A stretch of 64,000 bases of DNA from Hamadaea flava (GTDB lineage: Bacteria > Actinomycetota > Actinomycetes > Mycobacteriales > Micromonosporaceae): NCBI RefSeq assembly GCF_024172085.1, contig NZ_JAMZDZ010000001.1, positions 3,658,001 to 3,722,000 of the forward strand, read 5' to 3'. The position numbers and the translations under genes were made by a program. This document shows, piece after piece, positions 1 through 8,170 of this stretch (the first letter of the stretch is position 1; each line of letters starts with the position of its first letter). Under the pieces are notes generated by a model. That model had not been told where the DNA came from, did no database searches, and saw only the letters and a program-made list of their open reading frames with translations.

Positions 1-1
1 T

Positions 2-163
2 CGGCCTGATGGCCGCTCCTATGTGAGGCGCTTCACACCTCAGCTCGGTCGGCAACCGGTTCTGCGGGTCGCCTGGACCCTCAGCGATCTGGCCGGTCGC
101 GACCGGCCGGGTCGTGAGGACGTCGCGACCGCGCTGACCTTGCGATTGGGAGACCTGAGATGA
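2..163 (+). CDS. comM: ComM/YifB-type AAA+ ATPase (Mg-chelatase-like), C-terminal end only
   Basis: Only the last 53 codons are in the window, open from the left edge. The frame reads through VLRVAWTLSDLAG and RPGREDV to a TGA. This tail (R-V-A-W-T-L-x-D-L-A-G) is typical of the C-terminal magnesium-chelatase domain of ComM/YifB helicases, which act in natural transformation and branch migration. The stop overlaps the dprA start (ATGA), so the two genes are translationally coupled. The comM-dprA pair is the usual actinobacterial arrangement and supports the call. Confidence 0.8.
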   Translation, partial: RPDGRSYVRRFTPQLGRQPVLRVAWTLSDLAGRDRPGREDVATALTLRLGDLR

Positions 164-1338
164 GCACCGAAGACCGCGTACGCCTGGCTCGCATCGCCCT
201 CGGCTGTCTGGTCGAGCCCGGTCGGAAGGACGTGTTCGAGCTGGTCGCGATGGACGGGCCGGAGGCGGCGCTCAACCGCCTCTGCGCGGGCGACGCGGCC
301 GCGTCCGAGGCGGTCCAGAGCCGCCTGGCCGGAGAGGATCCCTGGAATCTCGCCCGGCGACAGCTGGCCATCACCGAACGCGTCGGCGCTCGCGTCCTGA
401 CTCCGGAGGACGACGAGTGGCCCGGAGTCCGGCTCGACGACCTGGCCCGCATCTCCCGCCCGACGCTGTCCGGCGGGACGGCGATCGATCGCGACACCTT
501 CCCGCCCCACTGCCTCTGGGTACGCGGAGCGCTGCCCCTCGGCACGACGGTGGCCCGGTCGGTCGCCGTCGTCGGAGCCCGTGCCAGTACGCCGTACGGC
601 GATCACGTCGCCGCCGAGCTGAGCTACGGCCTCGCCCGCAAGGGGTACGCCGTGGTGTCCGGCGGCGCCTTCGGCATCGACGCCGCCGCGCATCGGGGCG
701 CCCTGGCCGCGGGCGGCCCGACGATCGCCGTCTTGGCCTGCGGCGTCGACCGGGCGTACCCGTTGGGACATGCCGGGCTGCTGGAGCAGATCGCGGAAAC
801 CGGGCTGGTCCTCAGCGAGTGGCCGGCGGGCAGCGAGCCGCTGCGTTTCCGGTTCCTCATCCGCAACCGCGTGATCGCCGCGCTCACCCAAGGCACGGTG
901 ATGGTCGAGGCCGCGGCTCGCAGCGGCAGCCGCCAGACCCTGCACCGGGCGTTGCAGCTCGGCCGGGCCGCGATGGCGGTGCCCGGCCAGGTGACCTCGG
1001 CGACCTCCGTCGGCTGCCATGAGGAGCTGCGGAAACCCGAGGTGCTGCCGGTGGCGAACATCGCTCACGTGCTGGAGGAGGTGGGCCGGATCGGGGCCGA
1101 CCTCGCCCCGCCGGTGCTCGGGCCGGAACGCCCGGAGGACCAGCTGGACGAGGTGGAACAGCGGTTGATGGACGCGGTGCCGGCACACCGGCCGATGCTG
1201 TGCGGCGACATCGCGCGGATCGCGGGCATCCCGGTACGGGTCGCGCTGGCGAAGCTGCCCGCGCTGGTCACGAGGGGCCTGCTCGAAGAACGAGGCGGCG
1301 CGTATCGCCTGCCCGCCGCACGGGCGGGCCGGCGATGA
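160..1338 (+). CDS. dprA: DNA processing protein DprA
   Basis: DprA binds incoming single-stranded DNA and loads RecA during transformation. The protein has 392 residues. A poorly conserved N-terminal region is followed by a Rossmann-like DprA/Smf domain: VGAR near residue 138, VSGGAFGIDAAAH near 166-178, then ACGVDRAYP, LSEWP and FLIRNRVIA, ending with SGSRQTL and AVPGQ. A winged-helix DprA C-terminal domain covers about the last 70 residues. The ATG overlaps the comM stop. The gene runs head-on into DUF2469 with only 3 bp between the stops, so no room is left for a terminator. Confidence 0.95.
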   Translation: MSTEDRVRLARIALGCLVEPGRKDVFELVAMDGPEAALNRLCAGDAAASEAVQSRLAGEDPWNLARRQLAITERVGARVLTPEDDEWPGVRLDDLARISRPTLSGGTAIDRDTFPPHCLWVRGALPLGTTVARSVAVVGARASTPYGDHVAAELSYGLARKGYAVVSGGAFGIDAAAHRGALAAGGPTIAVLACGVDRAYPLGHAGLLEQIAETGLVLSEWPAGSEPLRFRFLIRNRVIAALTQGTVMVEAAARSGSRQTLHRALQLGRAAMAVPGQVTSATSVGCHEELRKPEVLPVANIAHVLEEVGRIGADLAPPVLGPERPEDQLDEVEQRLMDAVPAHRPMLCGDIARIAGIPVRVALAKLPALVTRGLLEERGGAYRLPAARAGRR

Positions 1339-1341
1339 CGA

Positions 1342-1653
1342 TCAGATGTCGCTGGGCAGCGAGAGGTCGGGCTTCTCCAGCTCTTCGACGTTGACGTCCT
1401 TGAACGTCATGACCCGGACGTTCTTCACGAACCGGGCCGGACGGTACATGTCCCACACCCAGGCGTCGTGCATCTCGACCTCGAAGAAGACCTCGCCGTC
1501 GGAGTTGCGCACGTGCAGGTCGACCTGATTGGCGAGGTAGAACCGCCGCTCCGTCTCCACGACGTAGGAGAACTGACGGACGATGTCGCGGTACTCCTTG
1601 TAGAGCTGAAGCTCCATCTCGGTCTCGTACTTCTCGAGATCCTCAGCGCTCAT
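1342..1653 (-). CDS. DUF2469 family protein
   Basis: This is a 103-residue acidic protein starting MSAEDLEKYE with a central FSYVVETERRFYLAN. It matches the actinobacteria-specific DUF2469 family (M. tuberculosis Rv2901c type), whose function is unknown. The start ATG overlaps the rnhB stop (ATGA), so it is the second gene of an rnhB-DUF2469 operon, the usual arrangement. The C-terminus is convergent with dprA. Confidence 0.9.
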   Translation of the reverse strand: MSAEDLEKYETEMELQLYKEYRDIVRQFSYVVETERRFYLANQVDLHVRNSDGEVFFEVEMHDAWVWDMYRPARFVKNVRVMTFKDVNVEELEKPDLSLPSDI

Positions 1654-2408
1654 CGCACGCCCTCCATGCTGACATCTTCCCCCACCCGGCGCCGGCGGCG
1701 AGCCGGGTCACCGGACGCCACGCCGACCGTACCCCGACCGTGCTCCTCGCGCCCATCGAGCGCTCGTTCCGACTCGGCCACGTTCTGATAAGAGAACCGA
1801 TGCTCAGTGCAGGGCCCGTGCGCACGCAGCGCGGCCGAGTGCTCTGGGGTGGTATATCCCTTATGTAGCTCGAAGCCGTATTCAGGATACTTTTCCGCCA
1901 ACTGCACCATGATCCGGTCCCGGGTGACCTTGGCCAGGACGCTCGCCGCCGCAACGCACGCCGCCACCTGGTCGCCCTTCCAGACCGCCAGGCCGGGCAC
2001 ACCCGCGCCGTCCACCGGGAAACCGTCGGTCAGCACGTAGTCGGGGCGCACCGTCAGGGCAGCCAGCGAGCGCCGCAGCGCCGACAGGTTGCAGAACTGC
2101 AACCCCAGCCGGTCCACCTCGGCCGCCTCGATCACCACCACGTGGTAGGCCAGCGCACGCTTGACGACCTGGTCGTAGATCCGGTCGCGCGCCAGCGCCG
2201 TGAGCAGCTTCGAATCGGTCAGTCCCGGAATCTCGCCCGCCTTGCCGTCGGGCAGCACCGCGGCCGCAGCGACCAGCGGACCCGCGCAGGCGCCGCGGCC
2301 CGCCTCGTCCGCCCCCGCGACGAACGCGAAGCCGCGCCGGCGCAGCGAACGCTCCAGCGCGTAGATCCCGCCTTCCCGGCGGGTGACCGTCTTCGGCGGC
2401 ATCAGCAT
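1650..2408 (-). CDS. rnhB: Ribonuclease HII
   Basis: The enzyme removes ribonucleotides and RNA primers from RNA-DNA hybrids. The protein has 252 residues. It carries the acidic catalytic set: GADEAGRG near residue 33 (Asp, Glu), VLTDGFP (Asp) and WKGDQ (Asp) before AAASVLAKVTRDR. The last 40 residues, rich in Arg and Gly, extend beyond the RNase HII fold. The first ATG is chosen because a GGGGAGGG Shine-Dalgarno sits about 11 nt upstream; an ATG two codons later is an alternative. It is divergent from the M23 gene and overlaps DUF2469 downstream. Confidence 0.95.
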   Translation of the reverse strand: MLMPPKTVTRREGGIYALERSLRRRGFAFVAGADEAGRGACAGPLVAAAAVLPDGKAGEIPGLTDSKLLTALARDRIYDQVVKRALAYHVVVIEAAEVDRLGLQFCNLSALRRSLAALTVRPDYVLTDGFPVDGAGVPGLAVWKGDQVAACVAAASVLAKVTRDRIMVQLAEKYPEYGFELHKGYTTPEHSAALRAHGPCTEHRFSYQNVAESERALDGREEHGRGTVGVASGDPARRRRRVGEDVSMEGVR

Positions 2409-2590
2409 GCGGCCAGCGCCCTCCCCTGTGATCTGGATCTTCTTCGCACCGTTCTCCAGACTCCGACGTTACGTCACCCGGGTGACACCCGGGACGCGGG
2501 ACCCGCCCGGTTGTCCACATCCGCCCGTCGTGCACAGAATCGACAAGCACCACTTCCGCGTACGCCGGACGGCGGGCCGACGATGCCGGG

Positions 2591-3166
2591 ATGCGACTTC
2601 TCCTGACCGTCCTGCTGATCTTGTCGACGGCCGCGCCGCCCGCCGCACCAGCGCGGTTCGGCTGGCCGCTGGCCGGTACGCCGACCGTCGTACGCCGCTT
2701 CGACCCGCCGCCTGAGCCGTGGCTTCCCGGACATCGCGGGGTCGATCTGGCCGGGTCGAGCGGGGAGATCGTCCGCGCCGCCGGGGACGGTCAGGTCGTT
2801 TTCGCCGGTCCGCTCGCCGGGCGTGGCGTGATCAGCGTCGCCCACGCCGACGGCGTACGCACGACCTATGAGCCGGTGACGCCGACGACCACGGCCGGGC
2901 AGACGATCCGCCGGGGCGAGCCCATCGGCCGCCTCGGCCCGGGCCACCCCGGCTGCTCGGCCGACGAAGCGTGCCTGCATTGGGGCGCCCGCCGGGGCGA
3001 GACCTACCTCGATCCGCTGTCGCTGCTCGGGCTCGGCCGCGTCCGGCTCAAGCCGCTGCGCTCCGCAGCAGCCCCGGCAGCCCGTCCGCCAGCCGCTGCG
3101 CATCCACGCCGGTCACATAGACGTAGCCGGAGACGCGCAGCAGCCCACCGTTCTCCCACGGATTGA
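2591..3166 (+). CDS. Secreted M23-type peptidoglycan endopeptidase-like protein
   Basis: The 191-residue protein begins with a signal peptide (MRLLLTVLLILSTAAPPAAPA) followed directly by one M23 LytM domain. Zn-ligand motifs are HRGVDL near residue 50 and LHWG near 137, with GDGQVVFAG between them, so it probably cleaves peptidoglycan cross-bridges or is a scaffold-type LytM protein. The domain ends near residue 155. The remaining Arg/Ala/Pro-rich tail lies antisense to the 3' end of the aminotransferase gene and may not be functional. It stands alone on the plus strand, divergent from rnhB. Confidence 0.85.
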   Translation: MRLLLTVLLILSTAAPPAAPARFGWPLAGTPTVVRRFDPPPEPWLPGHRGVDLAGSSGEIVRAAGDGQVVFAGPLAGRGVISVAHADGVRTTYEPVTPTTTAGQTIRRGEPIGRLGPGHPGCSADEACLHWGARRGETYLDPLSLLGLGRVRLKPLRSAAAPAARPPAAAHPRRSHRRSRRRAAAHRSPTD

Positions 3167-4205
3167 CGTTCACCTCGACGCCCAGTTCCTCGGCGATGCG
3201 CGTACGCAGAGCCGCGCCGGACTGCTCGTCGGACACCACCGATCCGGGCAACCGCACCACCCGCATGCTCACCCCGTCGCCGGGATGCGGCCGGTCGACC
3301 CCGAGCGCCTCGGCGAGCACCGACTGGGCGTACTCCGCGACACCGACGGCGTACGCGCGGACGCGGTCCCGGCCGAGCGAGTCGAGCAGGTCCAGCCCTG
3401 CGGGAGCGGCGAGCCAGGCGGTCACATCCCTGGTGCCCTGGTGCTCGATCGACCGAGGGAATCCGTCCGGATCAGCGTGCGAGACGACCAAGGGCTCGAT
3501 CCGGTCCACCCATTGCGGCGCAACGGTAAGCAGCGCGGTTCCCCGCGGCGCGAACCCCCACTTGTGGAAGTTGCCGGTCCAGAAGTCCGCCCCGATGGCT
3601 TCGACGTCGGTGTCCAGCATGCCGGGCACGTGCGCCGCATCCACCAGCAGCGGTACGCCCGCCGCCCGCATCTCGGCGGCGATCCGGGTGACCGGGAACA
3701 GTTTGGCGGTCGCGGCGGCCACATGGTCCACAATGGCCAGTTGGGTGACGCCGGGCCGGACCCCTTCCATGATCCGCTCCACGACCTCGTCGTCACCGGC
3801 GGTCAAGGGGATGTGCACCACCCGCACCCGGACGCCGGTCCGCGCCCGGAGTCGATCCAGCGCCGTCAGCACGGCGTTGTACGCGTGATCGGTCGTGAGG
3901 ATCTCGTGCTCTGGGCGTACCACTGAGGAAAGCGTGTGCAGCACGGTCGCCGTCGCCGTGGTCGCGTTGACGACCAGCGCGGATCTCGCGGGGTCGGCGC
4001 CGACGTAGCGCGCCAGCCGGGCGCGGACCTCGTCCACCCGGCCGGGCAGCAGCCGCGCGAACCGCATGGGATTGCGGTCGACCTCATCGAGAAAGCCCCG
4101 GTGCGCTTCGCGCACCGGGGCCGGTACCGCGCCGAACGAGCCGTGGTTGAGATAACTCACCGACTGCTCGAAGGAGAAGAGTTCGCGGCCACCCTCGAAA
4201 ATCAT
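3048..4205 (-). CDS. Class V aminotransferase-fold PLP enzyme (isopenicillin-N epimerase/CefD-like)
   Basis: The 385-residue protein has a fold-type I PLP enzyme layout: YLNHGSFGAVP at the N-terminus, a substrate/PLP Asp in LLVDAAH, and the Schiff-base Lys in GNFHKWGFAPRG near residue 225. The sequence resembles the isopenicillin-N epimerase-like branch of class V aminotransferases. No antibiotic genes are nearby, so the substrate is unknown. The ATG lies 9 bp after lepB, with AAGG upstream, and it is probably the last gene of the lepB operon. Its 3' 119 bp overlap the convergent M23 gene. Confidence 0.85.
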   Translation of the reverse strand: MIFEGGRELFSFEQSVSYLNHGSFGAVPAPVREAHRGFLDEVDRNPMRFARLLPGRVDEVRARLARYVGADPARSALVVNATTATATVLHTLSSVVRPEHEILTTDHAYNAVLTALDRLRARTGVRVRVVHIPLTAGDDEVVERIMEGVRPGVTQLAIVDHVAAATAKLFPVTRIAAEMRAAGVPLLVDAAHVPGMLDTDVEAIGADFWTGNFHKWGFAPRGTALLTVAPQWVDRIEPLVVSHADPDGFPRSIEHQGTRDVTAWLAAPAGLDLLDSLGRDRVRAYAVGVAEYAQSVLAEALGVDRPHPGDGVSMRVVRLPGSVVSDEQSGAALRTRIAEELGVEVNVNPWENGGLLRVSGYVYVTGVDAQRLADGLPGLLRSAAA

Positions 4206-4214
4206 GGAGCAACC

Positions 4215-4874
4215 TTAGCCAGTGGGCGCGGGCACGCTCTCGTAGCTGTCGGGCACGCTCAGCCAACGCATCCGGTCGAAGGGCCAGAAGAGCACGAAGG
4301 CTCGCCCGACGACCGAGTCGATGGGGATCGTCGCCTGGTTGATGTCGCTGTTGTTGTGCGCCCGCCAGTTCTGGAGCGAGTCGCCGGAGGAGTACCGGTT
4401 GTCGCCCATCACCCACAGCCGGCCCTCGGGCACGACGATGTCGAAGTCCTGCGGCGCCGCGTTCTGCCCGGTGTGATCGGTGTTGGGCAGGATGTAGGGC
4501 TCGTCCAGCGGGTGCCCGTTGATCTGGATCCGACCCTGCGGATCGCAGCACGTGATGTGATCGCCCGGTACACCGATCACCCGCTTGATGAAGTCCTTCT
4601 CGTTCGGATCCGACCGCCATGACTCCGGCGAGACGAAAACGATGACCTCGCCACGGTGCGGGTCCCGGAAGTCGTAGACCAGCTTGTTGACGAGCACCCG
4701 GTCGTCGATGTTGAGCGTGTGCTCCATCGACTGCGACGGGATGAAGAACGTCTGGACCACGAACGCCCGCACCAGGAACGCGACCACGAGGGCCACGACG
4801 AGAAGAATGGGCAGTTCGCGCCAGAACGATCCGCTGCTACCGCTGCTCTTACTCTTGGTCTGCTCGTCAATCAC
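4215..4874 (-). CDS. lepB: Signal peptidase I (first copy, short)
   Basis: This membrane serine protease removes Sec/Tat signal peptides. The 219-residue protein has one N-terminal membrane helix (about 20-42) followed by the catalytic Ser in FIPSQSMEHTL and the general-base Lys in KDFIKRVIGVPGD. The GDNRYSSGDS box E follows. A CC pair in HITCCDPQGRI is shared with the second copy. The GTG start overlaps the stop of the upstream lepB (GTGA). Two signal peptidase genes in tandem are common in Streptomyces-type actinobacteria but not in mycobacteria. Confidence 0.95.
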   Translation of the reverse strand: MIDEQTKSKSSGSSGSFWRELPILLVVALVVAFLVRAFVVQTFFIPSQSMEHTLNIDDRVLVNKLVYDFRDPHRGEVIVFVSPESWRSDPNEKDFIKRVIGVPGDHITCCDPQGRIQINGHPLDEPYILPNTDHTGQNAAPQDFDIVVPEGRLWVMGDNRYSSGDSLQNWRAHNNSDINQATIPIDSVVGRAFVLFWPFDRMRWLSVPDSYESVPAPTG

Positions 4875-6163
4875 GCACGGAGCCTACGCGACCGCGCTGT
4901 GTTCCGGCGGGCGAGCCACACCGGCGCGACGATCGCGAGCCCGGCGGGATCGACCGGCAGCACCGGCCCCACCCCGAGCCCTTGGGTCTGACCAGTGGGA
5001 ACGCTCTGGAACGGGTCCGACTCGGAGATCGAATCCCACCGACTGATCGGCCACACGACAGTGCCCGCGCGCCCGATCACGTTCTCGATCGGAACGAGAC
5101 CACGACAGCGCGAATCCTGAGAGACGAAACGGTTGTCCCCCATGACGAACAGCATCCCGGGCTCGACGACGACCTCGTCGAACTGGCGCGGGCCGCACTG
5201 CCCCGGCGTCTTGGGGCTGTCCTTGTTCGCGTTCTTCGTGACGTAGGGCTCGTCGATCGGCGTCCCGTTGACGAAGATCCGGCCCTTGACGTCACAGCAG
5301 GAGACCCGATCCCCCGGTACGCCGATCACCCGCTTGATGAAGTCCTTCTCCCCGGGCGTACCCAGGCCGACGAGGTCGCTGAGGCCGCTGCCGACCTTGG
5401 AGAAGAAGCTCGCGTTGGGGTCGGCGGAGAACTCCGGAGTCCAGTTCGACGGGCCCTTGAAGACCACCACGTCGCCGCGTTCCGGATCGCCGAAGTGGTA
5501 GACGACCTTGTTCACCAGTACGCGATCGCCCCGGACGAGGGTGTCCTCCATCGAGCTGGAGGGGATGTAGTACGCGCGGAACAGGAAGGTCTGCACCAGG
5601 AAGGCGACGCCGAGCGCGATCACCAGCAGGAGCGGGATCTCCTGCCACAGCTTGAGTTTGCGCCGCTGACGGCGCTGTGACCCGCCCGGCGCCGGACGGT
5701 TCGCCGGCTCCAGCGATCGCGACGCCGGGACCGCCGGCACGCCGGAACCCCACCGCTGGTCGTAACCCGACCGGTCCTCCTGCCGCGACTCGTCCCGCCG
5801 GAGGTCGTCATATCTAGGGTCGTCATAACGGGGGTCGTCATAACGGGGTTCGTCATAACGGGGTTCGTCATAACGGGGTTCGTCGTAGCGGGGCTCGTCG
5901 TAGCGGGGCTCGCCGGAACGCGGCTCGTCATAACGGGGCTCGCCGGAACGCGGCTCGCTGTAGCGGGAGTCGCTGTAACGCGGATCCTGAGAGCGGGAGT
6001 CGGACTCCCAGCGCGGATCCTGCGGGTCCGCCCACGACCGTTGCGGAGGGTATTGCTCGGCGGACTCCTCCGCCGGCCAGCGATCACGCGAGGCGTCCCT
6101 GCCGGGCTCGCGATCCTCCCACCGAGGCTGCTCCGGCCATCGGTCGTATGTGCGGTCGGTCAC
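4871..6163 (-). CDS. lepB: Signal peptidase I (second copy) with long repetitive cytoplasmic N-terminus
   Basis: The 430-residue protein starts with about 170 residues of very polar, Arg/Asp/Glu/Pro-rich sequence containing tandem YDEPR units. A basic stretch (RRQRRKLKLW), one membrane helix and a complete signal peptidase I domain follow: Ser in YIPSSSMEDTL, Lys in KDFIKRVIGVPGD and box E GDNRFVSQDS. A short segment after the domain contains hydrophobic residues and an Arg-rich end. I place the start at the GTG at 6163, three codons inside the longest frame, because TAGAGT ends 7 nt upstream (leaderless promoter). It is first gene of the lepB-lepB-aminotransferase operon. Confidence 0.93.
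   Translation of the reverse strand: MTDRTYDRWPEQPRWEDREPGRDASRDRWPAEESAEQYPPQRSWADPQDPRWESDSRSQDPRYSDSRYSEPRSGEPRYDEPRSGEPRYDEPRYDEPRYDEPRYDEPRYDDPRYDDPRYDDLRRDESRQEDRSGYDQRWGSGVPAVPASRSLEPANRPAPGGSQRRQRRKLKLWQEIPLLLVIALGVAFLVQTFLFRAYYIPSSSMEDTLVRGDRVLVNKVVYHFGDPERGDVVVFKGPSNWTPEFSADPNASFFSKVGSGLSDLVGLGTPGEKDFIKRVIGVPGDRVSCCDVKGRIFVNGTPIDEPYVTKNANKDSPKTPGQCGPRQFDEVVVEPGMLFVMGDNRFVSQDSRCRGLVPIENVIGRAGTVVWPISRWDSISESDPFQSVPTGQTQGLGVGPVLPVDPAGLAIVAPVWLARRNTARSRRLRA
5805..5995. repeat. 15-bp coding minisatellite (YDEPR units) inside lepB
   Basis: A run of near-identical 15-bp units encodes five-residue repeats of the pattern R-Y-D-E/D-P, with variants RSGEP and RYSDS at the outer end. Units in the centre are identical at DNA level, which suggests recent expansion by slippage. 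The repeat is in frame, so length changes would not disrupt the protease domain. Confidence 0.85.
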
Positions 6164-6170
6164 CGGAGGC

Positions 6171-6176
6171 ACTCTA
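6171..6176 (-). promoter_or_regulatory. -10 element (TAGAGT) of leaderless lepB transcript
   Basis: On the minus strand TAGAGT is followed by 7 nt and then GTG. No Shine-Dalgarno is present. The same spacing recurs before many genes in this window and decides the start chosen for the second lepB. Confidence 0.6.
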
Positions 6177-6270
6177 GATGGTGCCGGACTGTTTGGGGAG
6201 GGCCGATTATGTCCGAACGGTTAAGATCCCGGACATCGGTGCTGTCCGGAGCCTTGTCTGCCGGATAACG

Positions 6271-6306
6271 CGACAAGACCCCGTCCTTCCGGACGAGGTC
6301 TTGTCG
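6271..6306 (-). terminator. Rho-independent-type terminator after rplS
   Basis: A strong hairpin with 10-bp outer arms (CGACAAGACC / GGTCTTGTCG), an inner GTCC/GGAC and a TTCC loop lies 25 bp past the rplS stop. It separates the ribosomal operon from lepB. There is no long T-run, as is usual in actinobacteria. Confidence 0.8.
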
Positions 6307-6330
6307 TACGTTCGACCGATAGAACGGCGC

Positions 6331-6687
6331 TCAGACCGCCTTGGCCTCGCGCAGCTCCTTGATCTTGGCCTTCTTGCCCCGCAGATCGCGGAGGTAGTAG
6401 AGCTTGGCCCGGCGGACGTCACCGCGGGTCAAGACCTCCAGGCGGTCGACGGCCGGGCTGTGGATCGGGTAGGTGCGCTCGACGCCGACGCCGTAGCTCT
6501 CCTTGCGGACCGTGAAGGTCTCGCGCAGGCCAGAGCCCTGGCGGCGGATGACGACGCCCTGGAAGACCTGGACCCGGGACCGGTTGCCCTCGACGACTCG
6601 GGCGTGGACCTTGACGGTGTCACCCGCGCGGAAGTTCGGAGTGTCGGTACGGATGGACGCTTCGTCCAGCATGTCCAGCGTGTTCAT
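6331..6687 (-). CDS. rplS: 50S ribosomal protein L19
   Basis: L19 sits at the 30S-50S interface. The 118-residue protein has the family pattern: [38 protein letters not shown], and the basic end [17 protein letters not shown]. Length is normal. The start ATG follows GAGGAACAGCG. It is the last gene of the rpsP-khpA-rimM-trmD-rplS operon, separated from trmD by 154 bp that include a GC-rich hairpin. Confidence 0.97.
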   Translation of the reverse strand: MNTLDMLDEASIRTDTPNFRAGDTVKVHARVVEGNRSRVQVFQGVVIRRQGSGLRETFTVRKESYGVGVERTYPIHSPAVDRLEVLTRGDVRRAKLYYLRDLRGKKAKIKELREAKAV

Positions 6688-6705
6688 CGCTGTTCCTCAG
6701 TGTCG

Positions 6706-6727
6706 CGCGCGCCGCTCCCGGCGCGCG
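6706..6727 (-). other. GC-rich hairpin in the rplS leader
   Basis: A perfect 9-bp inverted repeat (CGCGCGCCG, loop of 4, CGGCGCGCG) ends about 19 nt upstream of the rplS ATG. It could be an attenuator, an mRNA processing site or a partial terminator after trmD. Position alone suggests a regulatory role. Confidence 0.4.
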
Positions 6728-6841
6728 TGCGGACATTTCTGACCCCGCTCGCAGCTGTCTCCAGCTCCTCCGACCCGCTCACGCGGGTGCGAGATCCTCG
6801 TTTCACGGGCGTACTTCAGCCCCGCGAGAACGGCAACCTCT

Positions 6842-7624
6842 CTACTCTGCCACATCGGGTACGCCGGGCGGAAACCGCCCCGGCCACATCACACCGGCGG
6901 CGTCGAGCGTGGCGCGGTCCTTCTTGTCCAGCGTCGCCGGATCGAGCGCGGCGACCAGGTCGGGGCGACGCGCGGCCGTACGCAGCAGAGCCTGGTCCCG
7001 ACGCCAGCGGGCGATCTTGCCGTGATCCCCGGACCGCAGGATCTCCGGCACCTCCAGCTCCCGCCAGACCGCCGGTTTGGTGTACATCGGGGCTTCGAGC
7101 AGCCCGTTCGCGTGGGATTCCTCATCCAGCGAGGCCGAGTTGCCGAGGACGCCGGGCAGCAGCCTCGTGATGGCCTCCAGCATCACCAGGACGGCCACCT
7201 CCCCGCCGAACAGCACATAGTCGCCCAACGACACCTCGGTCACCGGCATCCGCCCAGCCGCATGATCGAGTACGCGTTGATCGATGCCCTCGTAGCGGCC
7301 GCACGCGAACAGCAGGTGCTCCTCGGCGGCCAGCTCGTGCGCGAGGTCCTGGGTGAACAGCCGCCCGGTCGGGGCCGGGACGACCAATCGCGTACGCCCA
7401 TCGGCGAGCGCGTCCAACGCCTCGCCCCACGGCTCGGGGCGCATGACCATGCCCGCGCCGCCGCCGTAGGGCGTGTCGTCGACCGTACGGTGCACGTCGT
7501 GCGTCCACGTCCGCAGATCGTGCACGGCCAGCTCCAGCCGACTCTCCGCCCGGGCCTTGCCGAGCAGGGAGAGGCCGAGCGGGGCGAAGTATTCGGGAAA
7601 GATCGAGACGACGTCGACACGCAT
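6842..7624 (-). CDS. trmD: tRNA (guanine-N1-)-methyltransferase
   Basis: TrmD methylates G37 of tRNAs reading CNN codons, which prevents +1 frameshifts. The 260-residue protein contains the SPOUT trefoil-knot signatures: [13 protein letters not shown] at the start, [28 protein letters not shown] and [13 protein letters not shown], then [12 protein letters not shown] and [17 protein letters not shown]. The ATG lies 9 bp after rimM. It is an essential gene in its standard operon. Confidence 0.97.
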   Translation of the reverse strand: MRVDVVSIFPEYFAPLGLSLLGKARAESRLELAVHDLRTWTHDVHRTVDDTPYGGGAGMVMRPEPWGEALDALADGRTRLVVPAPTGRLFTQDLAHELAAEEHLLFACGRYEGIDQRVLDHAAGRMPVTEVSLGDYVLFGGEVAVLVMLEAITRLLPGVLGNSASLDEESHANGLLEAPMYTKPAVWRELEVPEILRSGDHGKIARWRRDQALLRTAARRPDLVAALDPATLDKKDRATLDAAGVMWPGRFPPGVPDVAE

Positions 7625-7633
7625 GCCGAGGCC

Positions 7634-8164
7634 CTACAGGTCCAGCAGCCCGTCGGGCGGGTCGATGACGACTCGGCCCCCGGCGACGTCGACCGTCGGG
7701 ACGATGGCCCGCACGAACGGGACCAACGCCATGGTGCGGTCCTCTTTGCGGACGACCAGCATGTCGGAGGCCGGCGCGTGATCGATGCGCGCGACCACCC
7801 CGATCTTGTCCCCCGCGACCGTGATCACGTCGAGCCCGACCAGCTGGTGGTCGTGGAACTCATCCGGGTCGACCGGAGCGGCGATGTCGCCGGAGTCGAC
7901 CCAGAGCAGCAGGCCGCGCAGTTCCTCGGCCACGTTGCGGTCCGGGACCTCGGCGAAGAAGATCAGCGGCCGACCTTGATGCCAGCGCACCGTCTCGATG
8001 GTGAGTTTCGCCCCCACGGGGCTGCCGAGCTTCTCCTCGGTGGGGCCGACGTCGAACGTCGACCCCACCACGAAGCGCTCCTCAGGCTCGTCCGTGCGGA
8101 CCTCCACGACGAGTTCGCCGCGGATTCCGTGCGGACGGAGGATCTTGCCGACGACCAGCAGCAT
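7634..8164 (-). CDS. rimM: Ribosome maturation factor RimM
   Basis: RimM assists late 30S assembly, binding S19. The 176-residue protein has an N-terminal RimM barrel (VVGKILRPHGIRGELVVEVRTD) and a C-terminal PRC-barrel (DHQLVGLDVIT and EDRTMALVPFVRAIVPTVD). The ATG follows the khpA stop by 6 bp. Length and context are standard. Confidence 0.95.
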   Translation of the reverse strand: MLLVVGKILRPHGIRGELVVEVRTDEPEERFVVGSTFDVGPTEEKLGSPVGAKLTIETVRWHQGRPLIFFAEVPDRNVAEELRGLLLWVDSGDIAAPVDPDEFHDHQLVGLDVITVAGDKIGVVARIDHAPASDMLVVRKEDRTMALVPFVRAIVPTVDVAGGRVVIDPPDGLLDL

Positions 8165-8170
8165 GACGGC

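Noticed and set aside
3048-4205. Beta-lactam biosynthesis (isopenicillin-N epimerase)
   Set aside because: No ACV synthetase, IPNS or other cluster genes are nearby; only fold similarity is supported.
5805-5995. Regular repeats resembling a CRISPR array
   Set aside because: Units are 15 bp, contiguous, without spacers, and encode in-frame pentapeptides of LepB.
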